A DNA stretch of 64,000 bases from CAINDZ01 sp964399195 (GCA_964399195.1 CAYNPY010000004.1:12770-76769); one strand, 5' to 3'. Positions 35,501-44,531 are shown, counted from the stretch's first letter. Translations and numbers: made by a program. Notes: generated from the letters alone by a model not told the origin.

Positions 35501-37060
35501 CAGGAACTCCGCCGGCGTCAGCGGCGCGTCGCCCCAGACGACGTCCCAGATGGCGTCGGTGTCCAGCGCCAGGCGGTCCTTCCAGCCGGAGGTCTCCGTC
35601 GTGAGTGTGTCGTCCTCGTTGTTCGCGTCGACGATGTCCCACAGCAGCGCCACGAACGGCCCCTCGTTGCGCCAGGGGTCGTCGAAGGTGGCCGGCGCGT
35701 TGTCCCCGCACAGCGCCAGGTACTCGAACGAGAGCATCGAATACGGCTGGACTCCGTACATCTGCGGCAACTGGCGGCCGACCATCGTGCCCATCCAGGT
35801 CGGGAAGCCCTCGTTCCAGGCGTCTTCGGCGTCCTCGACGCACCACGTGCAGTGGCCGCAGTTGTCGTCGCCGTCGCACACGCCGTTGCAGTACTGGTTC
35901 GGCCCCATGACCCCGTCGGCGTGCCACTCCAGGAAGTGGTGGCCGGCCTCGTGGACCACGGTGATCTCCTGCCACATGCGATCGGTGCCCATGAAGATGT
36001 TCTTCCCGGGCGAGTAGTACGCATCACCCGCCTTCGCGGCGCGCCAAAGGTTGACTTTCAGCCAGTCGACGCCGGTCTCCAGCAGGACCCAGCGCCAGGT
36101 GCGCGTCAAGGTGGTCTGGCCGTGCACGTAGACGTGCTGTTCCGGATCCTTCGGCTTCTGCCAGCCCACATCGAGAGCGTTGCCGGTGAAGTTGGGCCAG
36201 GTGGGGGTGAACCAGCGCAACGGATAGCCGGCCGCATTGAGGGTCCGGACCTTCGCGCTGTCGGAGACGAATTCCACGCGCAGGTCGGGATTCAGGTCCT
36301 GCCAGAAGGTGGCCGGGATCCAGAAAAACGTCGCCGAGTAGTAGCCGAGCGCGTCGGTGACGCCCACGGCGCGCTTCAGGCCGTCGGCGTAGACCTCGAA
36401 GGTCATGCCGTCGGCACCGTCGAGCACCTTGTCGGGGCGCTCGTAGAAGAACCGGCCCTGGACGGTGATCCAGCGGCCCGCCTTGTCGCCGGACGCTCCG
36501 GCGTCCAGCGGCTCGGGCGGCGATGTTGCCGGCTCCGGCCGCAGCAGGTCGGGCGCCGACCGGTCAGCGCTCTTCCCGTCGGGATCCACGCGCCCGGTCG
36601 GCTGCGCGGTCTGTCCTTCGGCGAAGTCGACGGGCGACAGGCTCAGCGCCGCGCTGGCCGGCAGGTCGTCGAAGCGGTACGTGATGACCAGCGGCGCCGT
36701 GACGGGATCCAGCGCCAGCACGCGGAACGGGACGTCGACCCACTGCCCGGCCGCCAGCGGAAGCGGTCCGGGGTCTGCGAGCGCCAGAACCTGCCAGGCC
36801 GGGTCGGCGACGATCTCGACCGCGCTGAGCACCAGGTCGCGCGCCGCCGTGAAGCGGAGAGTGTCGCTGAATTCCGCCCCGGCTTCGGCCGGGCGTGGTT
36901 CGCCCGTCAGTTCCACGGTTACCGGCGGCCCCAGGTCCGCCCGCGCCGGCGCGACCAGGGCCAGCGCGCAGGCGACGATCACGACGCCGGCGGCCGGCAG
37001 CCGGAAGCCGAACGGCGCCCGTCGCGGCGGGCGACCCGCGGGCGGCACGGGCGCCTTCAT
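32570..37060 (-). CDS. very large exported zinc metallopeptidase with CARDB-like modules and FlgD-like C-terminal domain
   Basis: This 1496-residue exported protein starts at 37060 after a GGAGGTGC site, overlapping the upstream gene's stop as ATGA. It has a signal anchor/peptide (AAGVVIVACALALVAPARA), a beta domain, and then a peptidase domain with H370-E-A-G-H374-x5-H380 (HEAGHHFLEWH). The three-His spacing is that of metzincins, but the usual Gly at position 8 is Leu. A Cys-rich CDGDDNCGHCTWC segment follows, then Fn3-like and CARDB-like modules (VANSGSGATVGDVRV, DEADNHWAWQW; DDANNVWGAQW), and a FlgD-like domain (APNPFNPTLAVTF ... HRRVTMLK). The substrate is unknown. Confidence 0.85.
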   Translation of the reverse strand: MKAPVPPAGRPPRRAPFGFRLPAAGVVIVACALALVAPARADLGPPVTVELTGEPRPAEAGAEFSDTLRFTAARDLVLSAVEIVADPAWQVLALADPGPLPLAAGQWVDVPFRVLALDPVTAPLVITYRFDDLPASAALSLSPVDFAEGQTAQPTGRVDPDGKSADRSAPDLLRPEPATSPPEPLDAGASGDKAGRWITVQGRFFYERPDKVLDGADGMTFEVYADGLKRAVGVTDALGYYSATFFWIPATFWQDLNPDLRVEFVSDSAKVRTLNAAGYPLRWFTPTWPNFTGNALDVGWQKPKDPEQHVYVHGQTTLTRTWRWVLLETGVDWLKVNLWRAAKAGDAYYSPGKNIFMGTDRMWQEITVVHEAGHHFLEWHADGVMGPNQYCNGVCDGDDNCGHCTWCVEDAEDAWNEGFPTWMGTMVGRQLPQMYGVQPYSMLSFEYLALCGDNAPATFDDPWRNEGPFVALLWDIVDANNEDDTLTTETSGWKDRLALDTDAIWDVVWGDAPLTPAEFLAGFLGNNLSLREDVWETARNSGYEIDTQAPPLPFVFSSTSHVPGVPSADGTVDLYWVAALDDASGIAGHSLSAHVGGPVDPGTILSCGDVNQFTTINLPAGTWWFTIRPLDRAGHWSAGYATYGPVIISAPANAELTATPPPGWAQALVPLTAPNFDSIPPPPRALGGGMPTWWSLGVANSGSGATVGDVRVDVRVDGLAQGSVLIEAGAPLAAGASRTWLNQGPLVVSGGRHTLGAWADAGESAAEADEADNHWAWQWLWAPAELAPAPAVELGAPPPTTGGWENLVGGAGGANVDAVRLRVPAGELRGIFLFADDDQADFDLQLHAASDDPQAGLDTWLASSARLAGQLDAVLMPAEAGEALVDAAILNWSGHAAPARVGHVAAGAWTPYDDAPLAFAENEMLKLGSVVIAPGQEGPLTLRVTGDAADGPLSLAWFGALTAPANLDSWSAYARTGGDGVARLEVFVDTPGPHAFALYRHPVTGRQARAAQLRVAPTLPDLFPVAAEGWAAPLVPRPQPDGLPGDVPAPGELLPAPAATYFNVGAGNGGAIAYPPNPCLVAVDGAPVLPLALPGLATGEIAGLNDATPMLVAGGRHTAAMILDAEDLLPEEDDANNVWGAQWIWSPPVLGAGASLAAAPPLPDGGWGAIGDPGAAGLAPNCAGFRFGGEPDGRTRAGQWVGFVAVPAAGEDCDVALHEAATGAQDGFFESRVMSGGPADECDFVLVNYGRTTPRAFDAGLRRFAGVGAAQIGSVASSFLGSDPSGATTTFALPAVQGLALHEVWLSPGIWRIRLENLDGTVDYGLSVHPGNLPWLAKSQVLPDGAAWLAGPGQDEAVVVDVEQAGYLCVAAWKRGPGDWPLSGNYRLVFEAGVSGVTEQESPRATWLVAAAPNPFNPTLAVTFELEGAGAARLEVFDLQGRRVRRLWAGDLAAGRHDMSWDGRDDGGRRLPSGSYVLRLTTPGGRSDHRRVTMLK

Positions 37061-37584
37061 CGCGCACCTCCGTCGCCGGCTGCCGCTTCGCGCCCGACGC
37101 CGATCCGCGCCGCGCCGCTGCCGTACACGCGCGCGGCGGCCGCGGGCAGTTCCGGCCAGGCGGTCTCGAGCGCGGCCACCCGGCTCCGCAGGCGCTCGGC
37201 CAGTGGTGCACGACCGTACGCTTCGGCCCACGCCAGCTGGCGCAGCGCGATTTCCCTCTCGCCCAGCAGTTTCCGCTCCTCGCAAAGGCGATTCCGTTCA
37301 CGCTGCGCCTCGGGGTCGCCTGACTTCACGGCGGTCAGCGAGGCCAGCGCCTCGCGCTCGGCCGCCAGGAACGCCCGGATGCCGGGCAGGACGCCGTCAC
37401 GCCAGGCCGCCAGGGCAGGATCGACGGCTTCGGCGGGCGTCAAGGGGTCCATCGCAGTCTCCCGGTCGGGGGTGGGCGACGCCGCCGGAACCCGAGGCTC
37501 GGGGGCGTCGGCGACGGCGGGCAGGGCAGCGGCCAGAACGGCCAGGATGGCGGCCGCCAGGGTCGCGAAGCGGATTCGTGACAT
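37057..37584 (-). CDS. small exported helical protein, translationally coupled to the metallopeptidase
   Basis: This 175-residue protein has a signal peptide (RFATLAAAILAVLAAALPAVADA). The mature part is Glu/Arg/Leu-rich and predicted helical (AFLAAEREALASL, AQRERNRLCEERKLLGEREIALRQLAWAEAYG). I recognise no family. Its stop overlaps the start of the metallopeptidase by 4 bp, so the two proteins are made together. A periplasmic chaperone or inhibitor for the protease is one possibility, resting on position only. The ATG 37584 follows a GAGAGGTGATC stretch. Confidence 0.75.
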   Translation of the reverse strand: MSRIRFATLAAAILAVLAAALPAVADAPEPRVPAASPTPDRETAMDPLTPAEAVDPALAAWRDGVLPGIRAFLAAEREALASLTAVKSGDPEAQRERNRLCEERKLLGEREIALRQLAWAEAYGRAPLAERLRSRVAALETAWPELPAAAARVYGSGAARIGVGREAAAGDGGAR

Positions 37585-37762
37585 GATCACCTCTCCCGGT
37601 CTGTTTCCGTTGCGGAGGCGGCGGGCCGCCGCTCCCTCCACTCCTGTTAACGCGGCCCAGCCGGGAAACCCGACACGAAATCCTTCTTTTTCGCTCGGGC
37701 ATTGCCGCCCCGCCCCCCGGGGCGGTACACTCGGGCGATCGCGCCGACCGGGGAGGCTCGCC

Positions 37763-38338
37763 ATGGACCGGGCGCCGGACATCACCTCGCTGTTGCGGCG
37801 CGCCCGCGCCGGCGGCCAGGCGGAACTCGAAGCCCTGCTTCCGCTGGTGTACGACGAGCTGCGCCTGATCGCGCGCCGGCATCGCCGGCGTGAAGGCGCC
37901 GGTTGCACGATGAACACGACGGCAGTCGTCCACGAAGCCTACCTGCGCCTGTTCGGCCCGCGCGCGGCGGATTTCCAGGACCGGCGCCACTTCTTCGCCG
38001 TGGCCAGCCTGGCCATGCGGCACCTGCTGCGCGACGGCGCCCGCCGGCGCCTGGCCGCCCGTCGCGGCGATGGCGCCGACCACACCGGACTGACGGGACA
38101 CGAACCCGCCATCGAGCCGCGACTGGAACTGCTGCTGGCCGTCGACCAGGCCCTCGATCGTCTGCGAGCGCTGGAGCCGCGGCTGGCCGAGGTCGTCGAG
38201 CTGCGGTACTTCGGCGGCTTGACGGTGTCCGAGATCGCCGGCCTGCTGGGCGTGACGACGCGCACGGTCGAACGCGACTGGCTACGCGCGCGCGCACTGC
38301 TGAGCCTGTCGCTCGCCGACGGCGGTCCGGTGTCATGA
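37763..38338 (+). CDS. ECF sigma factor, kinase-associated type
   Basis: This 191-residue RNA polymerase sigma factor has region 2 at about residues 20-90 (ELEALLPLVYDELRLIARRHRRREG ... TTAVVHEAYLRLFG ... FFAVASLAMRHLLRDGARRR) and region 4 at 120-180 (LEPRLAEVVELRYFGGLTVSEIAGLLGVTTRTVERDW). A GGGAGG site lies 6 nt upstream. The stop overlaps the start of a serine/threonine kinase as ATGA. The family resembles ECF sigma factors controlled by phosphorylation from a neighbouring kinase and not by an anti-sigma factor. No anti-sigma gene is visible here. Confidence 0.92.
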   Translation: MDRAPDITSLLRRARAGGQAELEALLPLVYDELRLIARRHRRREGAGCTMNTTAVVHEAYLRLFGPRAADFQDRRHFFAVASLAMRHLLRDGARRRLAARRGDGADHTGLTGHEPAIEPRLELLLAVDQALDRLRALEPRLAEVVELRYFGGLTVSEIAGLLGVTTRTVERDWLRARALLSLSLADGGPVS

Positions 38339-41085
38339 TCGATCTGCCCGATGACGCGCGGCTGCGCGAGGAGCTGCTGGGCGAGTTGGACGACCTGCTC
38401 GCAGCAACGGAAGCGGCGCGGCAGGCGCGGCTGGACGTCCTGCGCTCCACCCGGCCTGGACTCGCGGCCACCCTGTCGGCGCTGCTGGCCGCGGACCGGC
38501 GCTTCGGCGATCTCCTGGAAGAGCCCCTGGGCGAGTGGGCGGCGACGTTGTTCCCGGAGTCGGACACGGACGGACCCTCGTTCGAAGGTCGCGTCCTGGG
38601 CGCCTGGCGCCTGGGCCCGCTGCTGGGCGCCGGCGGCATGGGCCTTGTCCATGCCGCCGAACGCTGCGCCGGCGACTACGCCCAGAGCGTCGCGATCAAG
38701 GTGCTGGCGCGCAGCGACGTGCACGGTGACCTCGCGGCGCGCTTCGGGCGGGAACGCGCCATCCTGGCGCGCCTGACCCACCCGGGCATCGCCCGCCTGC
38801 TGGACGGCGGCATCAGCGACGACGGCTGGCCGTGGTTCGCGCTGGAACTGGTGCGGGGCGTGGCGCTGACGGACCACTGCCGGGCCGGCGCGGCAGACCT
38901 GCGGACGCGCCTGCGCCTCTTCCGCGAGGTCGCCGAGGCCGTGGCCCACGCGCATCGCCACCTGGTCGTGCACCGCGATCTCAAGCCGTCCAACATCCTG
39001 GTCGGCGACGACGGACGCGTGAAGCTGCTCGATTTCGGCGTCGCCAAGCTCCTGGCGGACGACGAGGGACCTGACCTGACGCTGACCGGGCCGCGGCCGT
39101 TCACGCCGCGCTATGCGGCCCCGGAGCAGGTGACCGGCGGCGCGATCACGACGGCCACGGACATCTACGCGCTCGGCGCCGTGCTCTACGAACTGTTGTG
39201 CGGCCAGTCGCCGCACGGCGCCGTGGGCGTTCCCGAGCATGAGCTGCTGCGCGCCGCGGCGGAGTTGGAACCGGTGCCCTTGACGCGGGCGGCTCGCGGA
39301 GCGGGCGCGGCGGATACCGGCGCAATCGTCGGACTGGGCGGCGACCGGCTGTTGGCCGGCGATCTGCAGAACATCGTCGCCAGGTGCCTGGCCAAGGACC
39401 CGGCGCGGCGCTATGCGTCGGTCGATGCCCTGCTGGACGATCTGCGCCGCGCCGAGGCGGGTGAACCGGTGCTGGCGCACGCGCCCTCGCGCCGCTACGT
39501 GGTGGCGAAGTTCGCGCGGCGCAACCGCGTCGCCGTCGTGGCGGGCGCGCTGGTGCTCGGCGCCCTGGTGGCGGGCCTGGCGACGACGACCTGGCAGGCG
39601 CGGCGCGCGGCGCGCGAGGCGGCGCGGGCCGAACAGTCGCGGGCATTCCTGCTGGATATCTTCGCGGCGGCCGACCCTTCCGCCGCGCAGGGACGCGAGG
39701 TGACCGCGCGGGAGATCCTGCGCCGCGGCGCCCGTGACCTGCGCGGCCAGCTCGCCGAGCAGCCGGCGCTGCGGGCCGAGCTGATCGTGACGGTCGGCGA
39801 ACTGCTGCGCCTGGTCGGCGCCTACGCCGACGCCGACACCGTGCTGGGCGAAGCGCTGACGCAGGCCGAGGCCGTGCACGGCCCGTCGTCGCCGGAGGTG
39901 GCGCGGGTGGCCGACGCGCTGGGCGGCGTCGTCTACGAGCTTGGCCAGTTCGAACGCGCCGAGGCTCTGCACCGCCGGTCCCTGGCGATCCACGAGCACG
40001 CCCATGGACGCCGTCACGTGGCGACGGCGGCGTCGCTGGCCAACCTCGCCGGCGTTCTGAGCCAGGCCGGCGACCCGGCGGCCAGCGAGGGCCTGTACCG
40101 CGAGGTGCTGGCCATCGAACTGGAGCTGCTCGGCCCGGACGACCCGGCGATCGCCGCCGACCTGAACAATCTCGCCGTCTGCCTGTACCGCGCCGGTCGC
40201 GCCGCCGAGGCGGATTCGCTGCACGTGCAGGCGCTCGCCCTGCGCCGGCGGCTGCTCGGGGAATCGCACGCGGACGTGGCCACCAGCCTGCACAACCGCG
40301 CCGCCGTGCTGGAGGATCTCGGTCAGGCCGCCGAAGCCGAATCCCACTATCGGCAAGCGCTGGCGATCCGGCGCCGACTGTATCCGCAGGGGCATGTCGA
40401 CATCGCCGGCACGCTGACGGGCCTCGGTTCGCTGCTGCGGGACGAGGGCCGGCTCGACGAGGCCCGGACCTGCCTGGTCGAAGCCGCACAGATGAACGCG
40501 AGCGTATACGGCGGCCCTCACCTCGAACTCGGACGCAGCTACAACGCCCTGGGCATGCTCGCCTACTCGCGCAGCCTCTACGATGAGGCCGCCGAGTGGT
40601 TCGCCCGCGCCCACGATGTGCTCGCCGCGACCATCGGCCCGGACAACAGCGGCACCTTGCGGACGCTGAACAACCAGGCCGTCGTGCTGCACCGCGCCGG
40701 GCGGCTTGACGCGTCGCAGCGCCTGTTCGAACGCGTGCTGGCGGCGCGCCGGCGGCTGGACGGGGCCCAGGCGCCTGATCTGGCGCTCGTGACCAAGGGA
40801 CTGGGCTGGGTCCTGCTGGACCGGGGCCATCTGGCGCAGGCGGACAGCCTGCTGACCGCCGCGCTGGCCGTGCTGGAAGCCCATCCCGAACTGGGCCAGG
40901 GTCCGCTGGCGGAAGCCCGCCTGGGCGTGGCGGCCTGCCGCCTGCGGCAGGGGCGCCGCATGGAGGCCGAGACGCTCGCCACGCGCGCCACCGCGGACCT
41001 GGCCGCCATCTACGAGCCCGGCCACGACATGGTGCGGCGCGGCCGCGATATCCTGCGCGAACTGGGCTCCGGCCGGGAGCACTGA
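38335..41085 (+). CDS. membrane serine/threonine protein kinase with TPR tail (partner of the ECF sigma factor)
   Basis: This 916-residue Hanks-type kinase has the glycine loop GAGGMG, the lysine in VAIKVL, the catalytic HRDLKPSN and DFGVAK, and an APEQVTGGAITTATDIYALG block. A transmembrane helix (VAVVAGALVLGALVAGLATT, about residues 400-420) follows. The C-terminal half has many TPRs of the type LNNLAVCLYRAGRAAEADSLH and LGSLLRDEGRLDEA, probably periplasmic. It overlaps the sigma factor gene by 4 bp, so the likely target is that sigma factor. The TPRs may sense a protein ligand outside the membrane. Confidence 0.92.
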   Translation: MIDLPDDARLREELLGELDDLLAATEAARQARLDVLRSTRPGLAATLSALLAADRRFGDLLEEPLGEWAATLFPESDTDGPSFEGRVLGAWRLGPLLGAGGMGLVHAAERCAGDYAQSVAIKVLARSDVHGDLAARFGRERAILARLTHPGIARLLDGGISDDGWPWFALELVRGVALTDHCRAGAADLRTRLRLFREVAEAVAHAHRHLVVHRDLKPSNILVGDDGRVKLLDFGVAKLLADDEGPDLTLTGPRPFTPRYAAPEQVTGGAITTATDIYALGAVLYELLCGQSPHGAVGVPEHELLRAAAELEPVPLTRAARGAGAADTGAIVGLGGDRLLAGDLQNIVARCLAKDPARRYASVDALLDDLRRAEAGEPVLAHAPSRRYVVAKFARRNRVAVVAGALVLGALVAGLATTTWQARRAAREAARAEQSRAFLLDIFAAADPSAAQGREVTAREILRRGARDLRGQLAEQPALRAELIVTVGELLRLVGAYADADTVLGEALTQAEAVHGPSSPEVARVADALGGVVYELGQFERAEALHRRSLAIHEHAHGRRHVATAASLANLAGVLSQAGDPAASEGLYREVLAIELELLGPDDPAIAADLNNLAVCLYRAGRAAEADSLHVQALALRRRLLGESHADVATSLHNRAAVLEDLGQAAEAESHYRQALAIRRRLYPQGHVDIAGTLTGLGSLLRDEGRLDEARTCLVEAAQMNASVYGGPHLELGRSYNALGMLAYSRSLYDEAAEWFARAHDVLAATIGPDNSGTLRTLNNQAVVLHRAGRLDASQRLFERVLAARRRLDGAQAPDLALVTKGLGWVLLDRGHLAQADSLLTAALAVLEAHPELGQGPLAEARLGVAACRLRQGRRMEAETLATRATADLAAIYEPGHDMVRRGRDILRELGSGREH

Positions 41086-41210
41086 TCGGCCGCGCTGCCG
41101 GCCGCATGTCGGGTTCGGCGCCGCGAATGCGTTATTCCGAACGAGAACCCCCTCGGCCCGCGGTGGCACCGCCGGCGCGAGGATCGTCCCGGACCGGAAC
41201 GAGGTGGCGC

Positions 41211-43646
41211 ATGAACTCCCCGCGCGCGCGAGCGGCCGCCGTCCGCGGCCTGCATGTCCTGATGATGGCCCTGGCCTGGGCGCCGCGCGCCGGCGCGGCG
41301 CAGATGGTCAGCAACTTGTGGGTCACCGACGGCGACGTGGCCGCGCTGGCCGCCGACGCGGGCACGCTCTACCTGGGCGGCAACTTCCGTGTCGTGGCCC
41401 CGCCGACGGGCGCGCTGGTGGCGATCGCCGCCGGCAGCGGCGCGCCGTTGGCCGCGCTCGGCCGTATCACGTATCCCATCGCCACCGGCGGCGGCGTGAA
41501 TGCCGCGGTGCCGGACGGCGCGGGCGGCTGGTACGCCGCGGGCCAGTTCTCTTTCGCCGACGGCCTGGACCGCCGCAATCTGGTGCACGTGCTGGCCGAC
41601 GGCACCGTCGATGCGGCCTGGAATCCCACCACCAACGGCCTGATCCGCGCCATCACGCGCCTGGGCGCGACGGTCTACGTGGGTGGCGACTTCTCGCAGG
41701 TCAACGGCACCGCGCGCACGAGGCTGGCGGCGCTGGATGCCGCCAGCGGCGCCCTGCTGGCCTGGAATCCGGCCCCCAACGGGAACATCCACAGCCTGGT
41801 CGCCGGCGCCGCGCACGTCTACGCGGGCGGCTGGTTCAGCACCATCGGCGGGCAGGCCCGCGGGCGCCTGGCCGCGCTCGATCCGGAATCGGGGGCGCCA
41901 ACGGCCTGGAATCCGGCGGGCAACGGCCCGGTGTACACGCTGGTGATCGACGGCTCGCGGCTGTTCGCGGGCGGCGGCTTCACCAGCCTCGGCGGGCAGA
42001 CGCGGAACTACGCCGCATGCTTCGCCCTCGATTCCGGTGCGCTCACCTCATGGGCGCCCGCACCCAACGCCACCGTTTGGGCGCTGGCTCCGGTCGGCGG
42101 GGTCGTCTACCTGGGCGGCCAGTTCACCGCCATCGGCGGCACGGCGCGCGCCTACCTGGGCGCGGTCAACGACGATGCGGCTGGCGCGCGAACGGGCTGG
42201 AATCCCGCGGCCGACCACTTCGTGTACTCGCTGGCGGCCACAGCCACGACGGTATTCGCCGGTGGGCAGTTCGCCTCGGTCGGCGGCCAGCCGCGCCGGA
42301 GGCTGGCCGCGATCGACGCCGCGAGCGGCGCGCCCACCAGCTGGACCAGCCAGACGACGGGCGTCGTGAGGATGCTGGCCCTCGACGGCGCCACGCTGTT
42401 CGCCGCCGGATCCTTCGCCGGCGTCGGCGGCGTCCTGCGACAGAACCTGGCGGCCCTCGACCTGGCGACGGGCGCCGCAACCAACTGGGATCCGCAGGCG
42501 AACTCCTGGGTCTACGCCATCGCGCCGCTGCCCTCGGGTATTGTCGTGGGCGGGGCGTTCACCGCGCTCGGCGCAGCGGCGCGCAGCCATCTCGGGCAGG
42601 TCGACGCCGTGACCGGCGCGGCGACCGCATGGGATCCGTCGCCGTCCAATCTCGTGCATGCACTGGCCGTCGGCGGCGACCGGCTCTACGTCGCGGGTGC
42701 GTTCACGGCCGCTGCTGGCTCGACGCGCAACCGCCTGGCGGCGTTCGCCACCTCGACGCTGGCGCTGGCGGACTGGAATCCCGGCGCGGACAACGCCGTG
42801 CTGGACATCCTGCCCGACGGGGACGTGGTCTACGTCGGCGGGCAGTTCGCGACGGCCGGTGGTGCGACGCGGTCGCGTGTCGCCGCCCTGGATGCGGCCA
42901 CGGGCGCCGCCACGTCGTTCGCGTGCCAGATCTCTGGGGACGTGCGCGGGCTGCTGCGGCAGGACAACCTGTTGTACTGTGTCGGCGACCTGACGCAGGC
43001 GGCCGGCCAGGCGCGCAACCGGGCCGTGGCGCTCGACGCTGCTATCGGCGCCGTGCAGCCGTGGTCGCCGGTCTGCTCGACGGTCGCGTGCGAGGACATC
43101 GTATCGCTGGACGATCTGCTGTGGATCGGTGGCTACCACTACAACATCAACGGCACGCTTGGCACGGCCTATCTGGGAGCGGTCGACAACGCCGGCGCGA
43201 CGGACACGGCCTGGCTGCCTTTTGCCGAAGGACCCGTGCGCGACCTGCTCGTGGCCGGCCAGACACTGTACGTGGCGGGGAACTTCGGCAACATCGGGCG
43301 GCAGCCCCACAGCGGCGTGGCCGGCATCGCGTTCGGCTCGGCGGCTGCGGTGGACGCCGGGCGCGGCGCCGGGAGCCTCGTGCTGTCCGCGTATCCGAAT
43401 CCGGCTTCCGGTGCCGTCAGGGTGATGCTCTCCCGTCCGTTGGCCGGCGATGCGAGGGCGGAGATCTTCGATCTGGCCGGACGGCGCGTGAGACGTCTCG
43501 CGGTCGATGCGGGTGGAACGGGCTCTCAAGAGCTGGCATGGGACGGACGAGACCGTCGCGGCGCGTCCGTCGCGGCGGGCACCTATCTGCTGCGCGTGAC
43601 CAACCGCGACGGGACGGGCACGGCAAAGATCCTGGTCACGCGCTGA
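41211..43646 (+). CDS. exported beta-propeller-like repeat protein with FlgD-like C-terminal domain
   Basis: This exported protein has 811 residues. Start 41211 has a GAGGTGG stretch upstream and gives a signal peptide (LHVLMMALAWAPRAGAAQ). The body is built of about 14 repeats of ~48 residues with the pattern h-Y-V-G-G-x-F-x-x-h-G-G-x-x-R-x-x-L-A-A-h-D-x-x-x-G-x-x-x-x-W-N-P. This differs from the SBBP repeats of the other propellers. The end is a FlgD-like domain (AYPNPASGAVRVM ... GTAKILVTR). The protein is probably displayed on the surface; no enzymatic residues are seen. Confidence 0.85.
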   Translation: MNSPRARAAAVRGLHVLMMALAWAPRAGAAQMVSNLWVTDGDVAALAADAGTLYLGGNFRVVAPPTGALVAIAAGSGAPLAALGRITYPIATGGGVNAAVPDGAGGWYAAGQFSFADGLDRRNLVHVLADGTVDAAWNPTTNGLIRAITRLGATVYVGGDFSQVNGTARTRLAALDAASGALLAWNPAPNGNIHSLVAGAAHVYAGGWFSTIGGQARGRLAALDPESGAPTAWNPAGNGPVYTLVIDGSRLFAGGGFTSLGGQTRNYAACFALDSGALTSWAPAPNATVWALAPVGGVVYLGGQFTAIGGTARAYLGAVNDDAAGARTGWNPAADHFVYSLAATATTVFAGGQFASVGGQPRRRLAAIDAASGAPTSWTSQTTGVVRMLALDGATLFAAGSFAGVGGVLRQNLAALDLATGAATNWDPQANSWVYAIAPLPSGIVVGGAFTALGAAARSHLGQVDAVTGAATAWDPSPSNLVHALAVGGDRLYVAGAFTAAAGSTRNRLAAFATSTLALADWNPGADNAVLDILPDGDVVYVGGQFATAGGATRSRVAALDAATGAATSFACQISGDVRGLLRQDNLLYCVGDLTQAAGQARNRAVALDAAIGAVQPWSPVCSTVACEDIVSLDDLLWIGGYHYNINGTLGTAYLGAVDNAGATDTAWLPFAEGPVRDLLVAGQTLYVAGNFGNIGRQPHSGVAGIAFGSAAAVDAGRGAGSLVLSAYPNPASGAVRVMLSRPLAGDARAEIFDLAGRRVRRLAVDAGGTGSQELAWDGRDRRGASVAAGTYLLRVTNRDGTGTAKILVTR

Positions 43647-43745
43647 CACCCGCCCCGACGTGGGCGCCGGCGGTCGGTGGCTGCGGCGCCTCGCCGAGAC
43701 GGAACCATTGACCGTCCAGGCCGGCGTCACCGCACCTGGTCGTCG

Positions 43746-44414
43746 TCAGTTTCCGTAGACAGCCTTCAACGCCCCCCAAGTGGAGGTTTCGACGGAAGTC
43801 GCCGTCTCGCAGAACGTGATGTAGTTCCCCTGTGTCGTGATCACGTAATCCCACACCGGCACGACACTGTCGGGACCCACCCACGACACGAGCGGGAAGC
43901 CGCCCCCACCGCCGTCCGGGGGAGTCTGCCCTCCCTGCGTGTAGTTCCAGATCGGCCCGCCCGAGGACTGGGGCAGATAGCCGGGGTGCGAGATGGCCAG
44001 GTAGTAGAGGCCCGGCGCCAGCGACCCGTTCGGCGCGACCAGGTACTTCCATCCGGACCAGCAGAGCATGTTGGCGATGACCCCCATGCCGTTGGCGTCG
44101 AACAGGTACAGGGACGGGTAGGCCTGGGAGGCGCAAGCGAAACTGGCCAGCGCCAGGCCGGCGGGCGGCGCCGCGTTCAACTGCAGGCAGTAGACGTCGA
44201 CATCGCCGTGCTCGGCGAGCGACCCGCTGATCGACTGGAGGGGGCCGGAACCCGCGGTAACCTGGGCGCTGGCCACCAGGCTCCCGGCGTCGCCTGCTTC
44301 GGTCCAGTTCTGGGCGACGGCCGACGTCGCGCTCAGGAGCACGGCAACCAGCGGCAGGAGCATGGTGCCGCCGAACTCCCTCGGATTCTTTGCGTTACGG
44401 TAGCCGTCGCTCAT
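43746..44414 (-). CDS. exported protein with WGALKAVYGN tail (paralogue of 58639-59298)
   Basis: This exported protein of 222 residues has a signal peptide (LLPLVAVLLSATSAVAQ). The mature part begins NWTEAGDAG and has a pre-peptidase C-terminal (PPC)-like beta-sandwich with GSLAEHGDVDVYCLQL and LAPGLYYLAISHPGY. The gene at 58639 shares this layout (WNESGDAGE ... DVDLYCLEV ... VGTYYVAV). The tail STWGALKAVYGN is a variant of the WG-x-x-K-A-x-Y-R ending. ATG 44414 and 44363 are both possible; 44414 has a GGGGAA site. Confidence 0.8.
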   Translation of the reverse strand: MSDGYRNAKNPREFGGTMLLPLVAVLLSATSAVAQNWTEAGDAGSLVASAQVTAGSGPLQSISGSLAEHGDVDVYCLQLNAAPPAGLALASFACASQAYPSLYLFDANGMGVIANMLCWSGWKYLVAPNGSLAPGLYYLAISHPGYLPQSSGGPIWNYTQGGQTPPDGGGGGFPLVSWVGPDSVVPVWDYVITTQGNYITFCETATSVETSTWGALKAVYGN

Positions 44415-44531
44415 GATTCCCCGTCCCTTCGAGTGCTCTGCGAGGATCGGCCCGGTCCAAGCCGTGACGGGCGTATTTGCCCGGTGTCGGCGGCTATGGC
44501 TTGGACCGCCCGCCGATACAGGATTGCAATC

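Noticed and set aside
37706..37726. CCGCCCC/GGGGCGG hairpin before the sigma factor gene as a terminator
   Set aside because: It lies upstream of divergent genes where no transcript should end, and such stems are frequent by chance at this GC content.
33074..38338. A 1754-codon plus-strand open frame across the metallopeptidase gene
   Set aside because: Long antisense frames without stops are expected at this GC content. Translation is Arg/Ala/Gly-rich and lacks motifs; only its last 191 codons, the sigma factor, are real. The same applies to the long frames opposite the S8 protease, the kinases and the nos genes.
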